28,988 bases of DNA, taken from JBHOQX01 sp042408595 (GTDB lineage: Bacteria > Chloroflexota > Chloroflexia > Chloroflexales > Roseiflexaceae). Shown here one piece after another: positions 17,101-24,306 of this stretch. The stretch lies in the NCBI GenBank assembly GCA_042408595.1, contig JBHOQX010000016.1:1-28988 (forward strand), read 5' to 3'. How positions within the stretch are numbered: position 1 is the first letter of the stretch; the number at the start of each line of letters is the position of its first letter. The position numbers and the translations under genes are program-made. Below the pieces are notes generated by a model. That model made no database searches, was not told the DNA's origin, and saw nothing but the letters and a program-made list of their open reading frames with translations.

Positions 17101-17230
17101 GGTGCTCGACGTGCCGGCGGACGCCCGGGGCGCGGCGGCGCTGTTTGTCGAGCTGCGCGCGCCCGATGGCCGGCCTATGCCGCTTGGCGGCAGCGCACCC
17201 TACAAACTGGCCGAGGTACGGGTGGAGTGA
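14141..17230 (+). CDS. Large polytopic membrane protein, possible GT-C-type glycosyltransferase
   Basis: A 1029-residue protein. Residues ~1-520 hold about 10-13 hydrophobic helices, with a first large loop containing SNWDPADVYIPLGRALELRS; an acidic residue in that position is typical of GT-C lipid-linked-sugar transferases. Residues ~530-1029 are a predicted extracytoplasmic beta-rich region ending in a sandwich module (LRLAGYTLPGG ... PLTLHLVWQA ... LELRDAGGRVL). The transferase role is inference from topology only. Residues ~468-500 (DDGRRTDAGRR...SPSHRVIVSSRH) form a hydrophilic insert between two helices and match a heptad-repeat-like DNA stretch. A second odd Arg-rich loop (GGGARPCARARW) lies near 313-325. 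It overlaps the previous gene by four bases. Confidence 0.75.
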   Translation: MSIAATILLPALVALALCVHLGVAWRQLLPPALQPYRWLLAPLLGFALLLIVVTPLTLLTALTPPQVVAGLTLAVAPLNLWTLLRRRAVPRLPAAERWAQAGCLLIAALVFALAVLPVARWGISTPIGSNWDPADVYIPLGRALELRSQRDVGQFPRNPLLKIIATPPVTGRVHSFSYLHATASRTTGVEPLHSFVPLLALLLALQPLAAYVLGRVGGLRPVGALFGAWLLAAAWLPLWVADNGFAEHLAALPLLPAALASGLAALRAGGRRALLTGAALIAGLACAYYPALSAFVALFAPAAGWLLWRPWVVDGGGARPCARARWSVAARLLALAALAFVLSLGAQALFFFADGFLDEIRRGNSGFQIGRFVPLTDIFGLGAHFRDRLAPLDARLAWPAAALALLLLGAGCAGRRAPALAAMLVGALVYLAAAALMRNHYAFYKGVTFCLPILALLTAAGADAAWRWVDDGRRTDAGRRLVIPMSPSHRVIVSSRHVVKGSGVLAAALILALSAHTAWRVQSNLAAGGPRLWSLRETRVAGVRAAVPDGASVLFVPSAEHPRTFGSLISYALLGHELFGSFPTAYGGLSAPARQRAPALALLPDDADPAAHGFEAADARWAGAGLRLYGRDADVRAHRVLGGGGRYPALAPGQELTLRLGAAWIALPGEDGPPADPAAPARLALAVASFAPARLEVAAGGQMARYDLPAGVAELRTRAGPLPGTVRLRNLGATPVYLWWGELRAPGPDQAPIPREVAFVQAMPDAAGRPGASDIRLHTLPLPTGRQKLTALLIASSLQGKRDWREIGRWLFFPQTETLRLETDLLAIAPALRRGGAPVELIGRGAPAGDGRYRLTLLLANDARIVFGTQLWEWEVRGGAVRGALADPVAFEVLPLPRPATPVGAIAEDGALRLAGYTLPGGVARPGEPLTLHLVWQALRRSGSDLRARLELRDAGGRVLVAASGPLGPPEHGTSTWLEGELSEQELVLDVPADARGAAALFVELRAPDGRPMPLGGSAPYKLAEVRVE
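15547..15634 (+). repeat. Heptad-like insert inside the large membrane protein gene
   Basis: Three purine-rich heptads (15547-15567, for example GGACGAC and GGACGGA) are followed about 20 bp later by a pyrimidine-rich run (15591-15634) with GTCATC and GTGTCATC steps of 6-8 bp. The reading frame stays open and a hydrophilic loop is added. The register is looser than in the 7236 copy. Confidence 0.45.
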
Positions 17231-17280
17231 GTGTTGCATGATACATAATGATGAATGCGACGGGCCATCAAGGTCGTACG

Positions 17281-17286
17281 TATACT
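17281..17286 (+). promoter_or_regulatory. Possible -10 box before the formimidoyltransferase gene
   Basis: TATACT occurs about 100 bp before the ATG, without an extended TG or a clear -35 box. A right-arm-like heptad region follows at about 17305-17371 and shares the 12-mer CGACTGACTTGC with the element at 7302-7313. Confidence 0.35.
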
Positions 17287-17386
17287 GCGCACCGTAAAGC
17301 GATCGACGATCTGCGGTCTTCGCCCCCATCCTCTCTCGACTGACTTGCTTCCGTCCTTTCGTCCACCATCCGATGACGCTCAGGGT

Positions 17387-18301
17387 ATGGCCATGATCGA
17401 ATGCGTTCCGAACTTCAGCGAGGGCCGGCGGCCGGAGGTGATCGCGGCGATCGCCGACGCGATCCGCGCCGTGCCGGGGGCCTATGTGCTCGACATCCAC
17501 AGCGACGCCGACCACAATCGGAGCGTGATCACCTTCGCCGGTGAGGCTAATGCCGTGGCCGAAGCCGCGTTCCAGGCGGTGCGCGTGGCCGCCAGCCTGA
17601 TCGACATGACCAGGCACTCCGGCCAGCACCCGCGGATCGGTGCGACCGATGTCCTGCCGTTCGTGCCGCTGGCCGGCACGACGCTGGAGGAGTGCGCCAT
17701 GATCGCCCGCACTGTGGGGGCACGGATCGGCGCGGAGCTAGCGATCCCGGTCTACCTGTACGGCGCGGCGGCGCTGCGGCCGGAGCGGCGCGAGCTGCCA
17801 GCCGTGCGGCGCGGCGAGTACGAGGCGCTGGTCGCCGGGATCGGCCGCGACCCGGACCGCGCGCCGGATTATGGGCCGGCGCGGATCGGGCCGGCCGGCG
17901 CGACGGCGGTCGGGGCGCGCATGCCGCTGATCGCCTACAACCTGTACCTCAACACCGCCGACGTGACGATCGCCCGGCGGGTAGCGGCGGCGGTGCGCGG
18001 CTCGTCCGGCGGGCTGCGCGGCGTGCGGGCGCTAGGGCTGCTGGTCGGCGGGCGGGCGCAGGTCTCGATGAACCTGGTCGATCACCGCACGACGCCGATC
18101 CACCGCGTCGTCGAGATGGTCGAGCGCGAGGCGGCGCGCTATGGCGCGGCGGTGGTCGAGGGCGAACTGGTCGGGCTTGTGCCGGCCGAGGCGCTGTTCG
18201 ACGTGGCATGGGCGGTGATGCGGCTGCACGGCCGGCCGGCGGCACAGGTGCTCGAGCGGCGGCTGGCGGCGGCCGCCGCAGCGGGGGGATGGGCGGAGTG
18301 A
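17387..18301 (+). CDS. ftcD: Glutamate formimidoyltransferase
   Basis: A 304-residue enzyme that moves the formimino group from N-formimino-L-glutamate to tetrahydrofolate, linking histidine breakdown to one-carbon metabolism. The family start ECVPNFSEGR is at residues 5-14, then SDADHNRSVITF, and the substrate/folate-binding run MTRHSGQHPRIGATDVLPFVP (74-94) carrying the conserved catalytic His in Q-H-P-R. The second domain has YNLYLNTADVTIARRVA and LVGGRAQVSMNLVDH. Only the transferase part is present; the cyclodeaminase half found in animals is absent, as in most bacteria. ATG 17387 or 17393 are both possible. No hut genes adjoin it. Confidence 0.93.
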   Translation: MAMIECVPNFSEGRRPEVIAAIADAIRAVPGAYVLDIHSDADHNRSVITFAGEANAVAEAAFQAVRVAASLIDMTRHSGQHPRIGATDVLPFVPLAGTTLEECAMIARTVGARIGAELAIPVYLYGAAALRPERRELPAVRRGEYEALVAGIGRDPDRAPDYGPARIGPAGATAVGARMPLIAYNLYLNTADVTIARRVAAAVRGSSGGLRGVRALGLLVGGRAQVSMNLVDHRTTPIHRVVEMVEREAARYGAAVVEGELVGLVPAEALFDVAWAVMRLHGRPAAQVLERRLAAAAAAGGWAE

Positions 18302-18422
18302 TCCGCGTGTGGACGCGCAGGTCACGGGGAGGCCCGATCAAGACGAAGCGCACGCCGGGCGGGAAGACGCACACGTGAAATGCTCTCCCGCCCGTTCTCT
18401 GCGCCCGGGTGCTCGCTGATCC

Positions 18423-18915
18423 GAGCTGCAACGTCTGATTCTCGCCGATGTCCGGGGGCTGCCGGTGATGGCGGCCTTGACAAAGCGCACAAGCTGCACC
18501 ATCGTGCTCGATGGCGCATCCCAGTACTCCGCGCTCTCGGGATCGACCGCAGCAGCGCCAGCTCCGGGTCGTCCTTGCCGTCCGGGAACCAGGCCTTGTA
18601 CAGCGGGCTCCAGAGTTCGTCGATCTTCGAGCGGTCGCGCAGCAGCCAGGCCCGCCCGGCGACCGACACATAGCGCTGGCGGTCCGGGTCGGCGTCGGCG
18701 CTGTTCATCCGTGGGCTGTCCCCGATCGCCTGTGCCTTCGCGGAGTCGGCGCGTCAGGAACCATAAAACGCCGTCGCACTCCGTCTCCCGCGGCGTCACC
18801 GGGCGGCTGTGCAGCGCGCCGTCCGCTCCGATCGTCGCGTCAACACCGCAATGCGAAGGCTCTGAAGCAGATCGCCGAGGTGCGCGATAGCCTTGGCCCG
18901 GCTCGTGTCGTTCGT
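18423..18915 (-). pseudogene. Broken pyridoxamine-phosphate-oxidase-like general stress protein gene
   Basis: Read on the minus strand, pieces in three frames reassemble one PNPOx-like (general-stress-type flavin-binding) protein: AIAHLGDLLQSLRIAVLT, then TIGADGALHSRPVTPRETE and CDGVLWFLTRR, then DSAKAQAIGDSPRMNSADAD on to PLYKAWFPDGKDDPELALLR, then VDPESAEYWDAPSSTMVQL, and GENQTLQL at the end. Frame changes fall near 18836 (two extra bases), 18748 (about two bases lost), 18546 (one lost) and 18458 (one lost). No start codon with a ribosome-binding site is evident either. Four shifts in one gene while long neighbours are clean suggest true decay rather than read error. Confidence 0.8.
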
Positions 18916-19090
18916 TAAAGGTCGCTCCGCTCTCGCACCGGTGGTCGAGCGATCATGCGCAAGAGCCATGCCGGGGGGTGCGCGGCCAACCACCATGGGC
19001 GCCGGTGAAGATCGGAGAGGAGCTTCGCCCGCCAGACTTCCCTGCTGCGCATCCCGTGTAACCGATCGGTGCGGAACATATTCGCGCGAT
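18916..19090. other. Gap between the broken stress gene and the DUF1800 promoter
   Basis: No convincing gene. A minus-strand frame through 18922-18996 is open but has no recognisable content. Nothing else was identified up to the PHO-box-like site. Confidence 0.4.
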
Positions 19091-19123
19091 CTTCACACCA
19101 ACTTCACAACCGGCGGGTAGGCT
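19091..19123 (+). promoter_or_regulatory. PHO-box-like direct repeat over a -10 box
   Basis: CTTCACA at 19091-19097 and again at 19102-19108, an 11-bp period, followed nine bases later by TAGGCT (19118-19123). PhoB/PhoP-type activators bind direct repeats with 11-bp period in place of the -35 box; the actinobacterial PHO box uses GTTCAC-type units. Phosphate control of the downstream pair is therefore inferred, not shown. Confidence 0.5.
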
Positions 19124-19157
19124 GGAGCCGATGCAAAGCTCGAAAGGAGATGGCTCC

Positions 19158-20768
19158 ATGCCCCTTACCCGCCGGCAGTTTCTGCATATGAGCGGCCTGG
19201 CTGCGGCCTATGCTGCGCTGCCGGGCTGGCTGGCGGCCTGCGCCCGCGCCGATGCTGTGCCGGCCGCGGCGACGCTGGCCCAGCCGGATACCTGGGCTGC
19301 CCCCGCATCCGCCATGCTGGACGCCGCTCTGCTCCACCTGTTGAACCGTATCACCTATGGCCCGCGCCCCGGCGAGCTCCAGCGGGTCGCGGCGCTCGGA
19401 TATGACCAATTCCTCGAACAGCAACTGCACCCGGAGACCATCGACGATGCGGCGCTGGAGCGCCGGCTGGCGGCGTTTCCCTCGCTGGCGATGAGCAACG
19501 CCCAGCGGCTCCGCGCCTACCCGCCGAAGAAGCAGGCCGGCGATCCACCAGCCGCCGGCACCCCGCAGCAGATGATCGCGGAGCTGGAGGCGGCCGCGCT
19601 GCTGCGCGCGATTTTCAGCGAGCGGCAGTTGCTGGAGATCATGGTCGATTTCTGGAGCAATCACCTGAACATCTACATCGGCAAGAATCAGGTCAAATGG
19701 TTCAAAACCAGCGACGACCGCGACGTCATCCGCCCCCATGCGCTCGCCACATTCCGCGACTTGCTGCTCGCCTCGGCCAAAAGCCCGGCGATGCTGATCT
19801 ACCTGGACAACGCCCGCAACGTCGCCCCCGGCGCGCGCCGCGGCGGAAAGGGCATGGCCGGGATCAACGAGAACTATGCTCGTGAGGTCATGGAACTGCA
19901 CACGGTCGGCGTGGATGGCGGCTACACCCAGGATGACGTCACTGCCGTCGCCCGGACGCTCACCGGCTGGACGATCGGGCGGCCGGGGAGCCCGGAGGCT
20001 GGCGCGTTCATCTTTGTCGAACGGCTGCACGACCGTGGCGAGAAGCGGATCGGCTTCCTCGAGCTGTCGTTCCCGGCCGGCGGCGGCATGGCCGAGGGCG
20101 AGGAGCTGCTGGTGCGCCTGGCGTCCCACCCGAAGACGGCCGATCGGCTGGCGCACAAGCTGGCCGCCGCCTTTATCGCCGATGACCCGCCCCCTGCGCT
20201 GGTGGCCCGCGCCGCCCAGACCTATCTTCAGAGCGGCACGGACATCCGCGCTACGCTGGCGGTCATCCTGCGCTCGGATGAGTTTCGCGCCGCCGCCGGG
20301 CAGAAGATCAAGCTGCCGCTGCGTATGCTCGTCTCATCGCTCCGGGCGCTCGGCGCGGAGGTAAGCGACCACACGCCGCTGCTCCAGACGCTCCGCCTGC
20401 TCGGGCAGCCCTTCTTCGGCTGGGCCGCGCCGAATGGCTACCCACAGACCGGCGCGGCCTGGGTCAACAGCGGCGCCATGCTGGCCCGCTGGAACACCGC
20501 CTTCGCCCTGGCGGCCGGGCGGCTGCGTGGCGTGGCCGCCGATCTGAACCGGCTCGTGCCGGAGGGGGCCACGGCTGGGGCGCTGGTGGATGCCGTGGCG
20601 GGCGGGCTGCTGCACGCGCCGCTGCCGATGGCCGCGCGGGCGCCGCTGGTGGAGTACGCGAGCGACGGACGCGGCGAGGCGGCCAGGCTCGAGGCGGCAG
20701 CGCGCGCGCACAAGCTCGCCGGGGTTGCCGGGCTGATCCTGGCGTCGCCGGTGTTTCAGGTGCATTGA
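19158..20768 (+). CDS. DUF1800 protein with Tat-type lipoprotein signal
   Basis: A 536-residue exported protein of the DUF1800 family (function unknown, usually paired with DUF1501). The start at 19158 is preferred over 19131 because AAAGGAG (19143-19149) lies eight bases upstream and because it puts the twin-arginine motif TRRQFL at residues 4-9. A hydrophobic stretch and LAAC lipobox follow (Cys ~28), so the protein may be a Tat-exported lipoprotein. Family markers: HLLNRITYGPRPGEL, GYDQFLEQQLHPE, MVDFWSNHLNIY, INENYAREVMELHTVG, YTQDDVTAVARTLTGW and the late PNGYPQTGAAWVN. Length is normal. The DUF1501 gene follows after a hairpin-rich gap. Confidence 0.9.
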   Translation: MPLTRRQFLHMSGLAAAYAALPGWLAACARADAVPAAATLAQPDTWAAPASAMLDAALLHLLNRITYGPRPGELQRVAALGYDQFLEQQLHPETIDDAALERRLAAFPSLAMSNAQRLRAYPPKKQAGDPPAAGTPQQMIAELEAAALLRAIFSERQLLEIMVDFWSNHLNIYIGKNQVKWFKTSDDRDVIRPHALATFRDLLLASAKSPAMLIYLDNARNVAPGARRGGKGMAGINENYAREVMELHTVGVDGGYTQDDVTAVARTLTGWTIGRPGSPEAGAFIFVERLHDRGEKRIGFLELSFPAGGGMAEGEELLVRLASHPKTADRLAHKLAAAFIADDPPPALVARAAQTYLQSGTDIRATLAVILRSDEFRAAAGQKIKLPLRMLVSSLRALGAEVSDHTPLLQTLRLLGQPFFGWAAPNGYPQTGAAWVNSGAMLARWNTAFALAAGRLRGVAADLNRLVPEGATAGALVDAVAGGLLHAPLPMAARAPLVEYASDGRGEAARLEAAARAHKLAGVAGLILASPVFQVH

Positions 20769-20783
20769 TTGAGCGGGCGGCTT

Positions 20784-20853
20784 GGAGGGCGGCAGCCCCT
20801 CCGAGAATCCTTCTTCCGCCAGCTCAGCGGCGGCATGTCGCCGCTGAGCTGGC
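20784..20853 (+). terminator. Strong hairpins between the DUF1800 and DUF1501 genes
   Basis: GCCAGCTCAGCGGCG (20818-20832) and CGCCGCTGAGCTGGC (20839-20853) form a perfect 15-bp stem with a six-base loop, and CTTCT/AGAAG can pair outside it. A smaller GGAGGG/CCCTCC hairpin lies just upstream. There is no U-tract, so an mRNA-stabilising or attenuating role within one operon is as likely as termination. Confidence 0.65.
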
Positions 20854-20923
20854 AGAAGGGAAGTTCAGAGAGGCGAAGCCTTCCCGAGTCCCACCACCAC
20901 GTAATTCTCGCAAGGAGAATCCC

Positions 20924-22093
20924 ATGCTCGCCACAGCTTTCTCGCGCCGCGTGATGGCGGCCGCCCCGGCCGCGCGCGATGTGCTGATCTGCATCTTCCT
21001 GCGCGGTGGCGCAGATGGTCTGAACATGGTCGTGCCGCACGGCGACGCCGACTATTACGCCAGCCGCCCGGAGTTGGGCATCCCGGCCAGCGGGAGCGGC
21101 GGCGTGATCGACCTCGACGGCTTCTTCGGCATGCACCCGGCGCTTGCACCGCTGAAGCCGATCTGGGACGCCCGGCAACTCGCGGCCATCCACGCCTGCG
21201 GCTCGCCCGACCCGACCCATTCGCACTTCGACGCCATGGACAACATGGAGCGCGGCCTGCCCGCCGAGCGCAGCGTGTCGAGCGGCTGGCTGGCGCGCCA
21301 TTTGAACAGCCTGTCGCCCGCGGAGGACTCGCCGTTGCGCGCCGTCGGGTTCGGCGCGCTGCTCCAGGCCTCGCTGCGCGGCGGCGCGGCCACGGCCCTC
21401 ACCAGCCTGGACGCCTTCCGCCTCCAGGCGCCGCCGCTCGAGCTGCCGAAGATCGCTGCGGCCCATGGACAGCTCTACCGCGGCGCGGGCCTGCTGGCGG
21501 GTGCCGGGCAACAAACGCTCGCAGCGCTCGATCTGATGCAGAAACTGCGCCCGACCCAGTACCGGCCGACCGACGGCGCGACCTATCCGGACAGCCCCTA
21601 TGGCCGTGAGCTGCGCCAGATCGCCCAGTTGATCAAGGCCGATGTCGGCCTGGAGGTCGCCTGCGCCGACCTGGGCGACTGGGATACCCATGTGGCGCAG
21701 GGTGGCGCCGAGGGCGAGATGGCGACCAATCTGCGCGAATTCGCCGAGGGCCTGCACGCGCTCTACACCGACCTGGGCGCGCACCTCAACCGACTGACGG
21801 TCGTGACGATGAGCGAGTTCGGGCGGCGGGTGGCCGAGAACGGCGGCGGCGGCACCGACCATGGCCACGGCAATGTCATGTTCGTGATGGGCGGCAATGT
21901 GGCCGGCGGCAAGGTCTACGGCGACTGGCCGGGCCTGGCCGTGGAGCAGCGCTACGGTCCGGGCGACCTGGCGGTGACGACCGATTTCCGCGACGTGCTG
22001 GGCGAGATCGTCGCCCGCCGGCTGGGCAACCCCGACCTGGGCGCGGTCTTCCCGGGCTACGGCCAGTTCCGCTTCCGCGGCGTCGTGCGGTGA
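20924..22093 (+). CDS. DUF1501 family protein
   Basis: A 389-residue protein of the DUF1501 family, which belongs to the alkaline phosphatase/sulfatase-like fold group; the activity is unknown. Key segments: DVLICIFLRGGADGLNMVVP (24-43), FGMHPALAPLKPIWD, ACGSPDPTHSHFDAMDNME, ADLGDWDTHVAQGG, and the metal-site-like end MSEFGRRVAENGGGGTDHGHGN with MFVMGGNVAGGKVYG. ATG 20924 has AAGGAG (20912-20917) at good spacing. Unlike many relatives it shows no clear Tat or Sec signal, only a weak Ala-rich start, while its DUF1800 partner has one; they may be exported as a complex or a start could be missing. Pairing with DUF1800 is common in bacteria. Confidence 0.9.
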   Translation: MLATAFSRRVMAAAPAARDVLICIFLRGGADGLNMVVPHGDADYYASRPELGIPASGSGGVIDLDGFFGMHPALAPLKPIWDARQLAAIHACGSPDPTHSHFDAMDNMERGLPAERSVSSGWLARHLNSLSPAEDSPLRAVGFGALLQASLRGGAATALTSLDAFRLQAPPLELPKIAAAHGQLYRGAGLLAGAGQQTLAALDLMQKLRPTQYRPTDGATYPDSPYGRELRQIAQLIKADVGLEVACADLGDWDTHVAQGGAEGEMATNLREFAEGLHALYTDLGAHLNRLTVVTMSEFGRRVAENGGGGTDHGHGNVMFVMGGNVAGGKVYGDWPGLAVEQRYGPGDLAVTTDFRDVLGEIVARRLGNPDLGAVFPGYGQFRFRGVVR

Positions 22094-22141
22094 GATGGAG
22101 AAAGGCGATTGGACATTGGCGCGAAAGCCTCCATTGCAATT

Positions 22142-22176
22142 TCCCATCCCCAGTCTTCAATCTCTGATCTCGCTCC
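22142..22176 (+). repeat. Five heptads downstream of DUF1501
   Basis: Five 7-bp units ending in TC or CC (for example TTCAATC, TCTGATC). A purine-rich stretch with GCGATTGG and ACATTGG steps lies upstream at 22106-22120. Unlike the other arrays this one sits between convergent genes and not before a start codon. Confidence 0.6.
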
Positions 22177-22651
22177 ACGGCTAGCGCGTGAGCGCCGGAA
22201 GGAAGGTCAGCGGCGCGGGAGTGGGCGTTCCCGTCGCCTGTGGCGTGCCTGGCGGCGTGGCCGCGGGCGTATCTGTCGGCGTATCGGTCGGAGTGTTGGT
22301 CGCCGTCGGTGTGGGCGTGAAAGACGTACAGTTCTGCGATCCGCCTGGCCCGTCGTACACATCGGGGCCGGCGGCTGAGCCATCCTGCCCCGGATTTCCG
22401 CGGCCGCCTTCCCCAGGAATCACCCGGTTGCCAGCAAAGGTGTTGCCGGCGCCCATGCACAGCAGGCCGTTGTTGAAGACCGCGCCGCCGGCCGCCCCGC
22501 CGCCGCCCCCGCCGGTCGAGGGGTGCACGTCGCCGCTCCCGCCGAAGCCGCCGACGGCCAAGTTGCCGCTGAAGGTGACATTCGCGACGAACAGCCGGCC
22601 CTCGTTGAAGATCGCGCCGCCCAGCCCGGCGCCGCCGCCGCAGACCGTGCT

Positions 22652-22675
22652 AAAACGGAATAATACTTCCGTTTT
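22652..22675. promoter_or_regulatory. Palindromic operator before the TetR gene
   Basis: AAAACGGAA (22652-22660) and TTCCGTTTT (22667-22675) form a perfect 9-bp inverted repeat around six bases. It lies just upstream of the TetR -10 box, where a bound repressor would block RNA polymerase. TetR proteins often bind such sites before their own gene. Confidence 0.65.
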
Positions 22676-22689
22676 CTGCCAACCTGTGC

Positions 22690-22695
22690 TATACT
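22690..22695 (+). promoter_or_regulatory. Extended -10 promoter for the TetR gene
   Basis: TGC-TATACT lies 35 bp before the ATG. The right arm of the palindrome ends 14 bp upstream of it and covers the -35 position. Confidence 0.6.
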
Positions 22696-22729
22696 TGCCG
22701 CGCATCACTTCACGGGTGGAGACGTTCGG

Positions 22730-23350
22730 ATGACCACGCAGCATGGCAGGCGCGAGCGAAAAGACGTACGGCGGAATCTGGAGCGGGTGCTCCAGGCGGC
22801 CCACGAGCTGTTTGCCGAGCGCGGCGGCGAGGTGACGATGGAAGAGATCGCCCGGCGCGCGGGTGTCGGCGTCGGCACGATCTACCGCCGCTTCCCCAGC
22901 AAGGAGCACCTGTTCGCCGCCGTCAGCCAGGCCGTCTGCGCCGACACGCGCCATTGCCTGCGCCAGGCAGCCGACGGCGCACACGACCCGATCGCCCGGC
23001 TGCGGGCGGTCGTTTTTGTGCAATGCGAGCGCAACGCCCGCCAGTCGGCCCTGCTCGCCATGCGCCCCGCTCCCGCCACGGAGCCGCCCGGCGGCGAGCC
23101 CGCCGAGCTCTACCAGGCGCTGCGCGAGCTGCTGGCCCAGGCGATCATCGACGGGCAGCGGCAGGGGCTTGTCCGCCCTGGCGACCCGACGGTGCTCGCC
23201 GCGCTCACGCTTGAGCTGCTCGACCCGCGCGCCTTCTGCCGCCTGGCGCACGTCGCCGGCGACAACCCGGGCACGCTGGCCGAGCAGGTGCTGCAATTCA
23301 TCCTCAGTGGCCTGGGCGCGCGAGATCGGATGGGAGACGATCGACGGTAG
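22730..23350 (+). CDS. TetR-family transcriptional regulator
   Basis: A 206-residue repressor-type protein. The N-terminal domain (~15-62) has the canonical TetR helix-turn-helix: VLQAAHELFAERGGEVTMEE, IARRAGVGVGTIYRRFPSKE, HLFAAV. The C-terminal ligand domain is variable and rich in Ala, Arg and Leu (~70-195), with no recognisable ligand signature. ATG 22730 is preceded by GGTGGAGA at good spacing. The palindrome at 22652-22675 is the obvious candidate operator, so autoregulation is likely. The amidohydrolase gene 93 bp downstream on the same strand has its own strong ribosome-binding site and could be the regulated partner. Confidence 0.92.
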   Translation: MTTQHGRRERKDVRRNLERVLQAAHELFAERGGEVTMEEIARRAGVGVGTIYRRFPSKEHLFAAVSQAVCADTRHCLRQAADGAHDPIARLRAVVFVQCERNARQSALLAMRPAPATEPPGGEPAELYQALRELLAQAIIDGQRQGLVRPGDPTVLAALTLELLDPRAFCRLAHVAGDNPGTLAEQVLQFILSGLGARDRMGDDRR

Positions 23351-23443
23351 ACGAAACAGGCTGCGCAGTCGTCGGGTGCCGCCGCAGGCGATCTGGCTGG
23401 CTCAACCCTGGATCCATGGTCAAAGCTCAGTAAGGAGGCTCGC

Positions 23444-24298
23444 GTGCCCGAAACGCCGATTGTCGATGCGCACCTGCACCTGTGGGACCCGGGCCGCTTC
23501 CGCATCCCCTGGCTGGACGGCGACCCGCTGTTGGACCGCCGCTACAGCCTGGACGATTTCCGCGGGCAGACCGCCGGCCTCGACATCGCCGCGATGGTCT
23601 ACCTGCAGGTGGATGTCGCGCCCGCGTATGCCCTGCTGGAGGCGCGCGCCATCGCCGAGCTGGCGCGGGAGGAGCCGCGCCTGCGCGGGATCGTCGCCTG
23701 GGCGCCGGTAGATGATGGTGACCGTTGCCGCGCCTATCTCGACGCGCTCGTGGAGATCGGCCCGCTGGTCAAGGGTGTCCGTCGCATCCTGCAGGGTGAG
23801 CCCGACCCAACGTTCTGCCTGGCGCCGGATGTTGTACGTGGCGTGCGGCTGTTGCCGGAGTATGGCCTATCGTTCGATCTCTGCATCCGCCACGAGCAGT
23901 TGCCGGCGGTGGCCGAGCTTGCGCGGCGCTGCCCGGAAACCAGCTTTATGCTCGACCATCTCGGCAAGCCGGACATCCGCGGCGGCCGGCTCGACCCGTG
24001 GCGCGCCCAGATCGCGGAGCTGGCGGCGCTGCCGAATGTCTGGTGCAAGATCAGCGGTGTGGTGACCGAGGCGGATCACGCCGCCTGGGCGCCGGACGAC
24101 CTGGCGCCGTACATCGCCCACACCCTGGCGGCGTTCGGCGAGGATCGGGTCGTGTTCGGCGGCGACTGGCCGGTGGTGCTGCTGGCCGCGCCGTACACAC
24201 GCTGGGTCGAGACGCTCGACATGCTGACCGCCGGCCTGCCGGCCGCAGCGCGGCGCAAGCTCTGGAGCGATAACGCGCAGCGGTTTTATCGGCTGTGA
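23444..24298 (+). CDS. Amidohydrolase-2 family (fuconolactonase-like) metal-dependent hydrolase
   Basis: A 284-residue TIM-barrel hydrolase of the amidohydrolase-2 group, which includes L-fuconolactonase and other sugar-lactone hydrolases (COG3618 type). The N-terminal metal motif DAHLHLWDP gives His10 and His12. Further conserved sites are KGVRRILQG (Lys110), DLCIRH (His150), LDHLGKPDI (His172) and FGGDWPVV (Asp241). The length is normal. The GTG at 23444 is the start because AAGGAGG (23432-23438) is five bases upstream. The natural substrate cannot be told from the sequence; the Gfo/Idh/MocA gene in the window hints at sugar-acid metabolism but is 13 kb away. Confidence 0.9.
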   Translation: MPETPIVDAHLHLWDPGRFRIPWLDGDPLLDRRYSLDDFRGQTAGLDIAAMVYLQVDVAPAYALLEARAIAELAREEPRLRGIVAWAPVDDGDRCRAYLDALVEIGPLVKGVRRILQGEPDPTFCLAPDVVRGVRLLPEYGLSFDLCIRHEQLPAVAELARRCPETSFMLDHLGKPDIRGGRLDPWRAQIAELAALPNVWCKISGVVTEADHAAWAPDDLAPYIAHTLAAFGEDRVVFGGDWPVVLLAAPYTRWVETLDMLTAGLPAAARRKLWSDNAQRFYRL

Positions 24299-24306
24299 GG
24301 CGAGGC

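Larger units (their letters stand above)
22181..22705 (-). pseudogene. Truncated beta-helix protein, C-terminal fragment
   Basis: The minus strand from about 22650 to 22181 encodes Gly-rich beta-helix rungs (GLGGAIFNEGRLFVANVTFSG, and AAGGAVFNNGLLCMGAGNTFAGN), then a Thr/Pro linker (TPTPTATNTPTDTP) and the tail TFLPALTR. It is paralogous to the protein at the window start. No signal peptide or ribosome-binding site precedes it: the nearest in-frame ATG (22705) lies in the TetR promoter region and would add non-homologous residues. It therefore looks like the 3' end of a larger gene, truncated where the TetR gene begins. A small expressed protein cannot be excluded. Confidence 0.65.

Noticed and set aside
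15620..17629. 669-codon minus-strand frame
   Set aside because: It spans two plus-strand genes and the gap between them, and its translation is compositionally biased and unlike any protein family.
20756..22147. 463-codon minus-strand frame opposite DUF1501
   Set aside because: Antisense shadow: DUF1501 motifs are intact on the plus strand and the ribosome-binding site is good.
22652..22675. Intrinsic terminator (inverted repeat ending in TTTT)
   Set aside because: The arms are A/T-flanked with a weak six-pair GC content and the site lies directly over a promoter, so an operator is the better reading.
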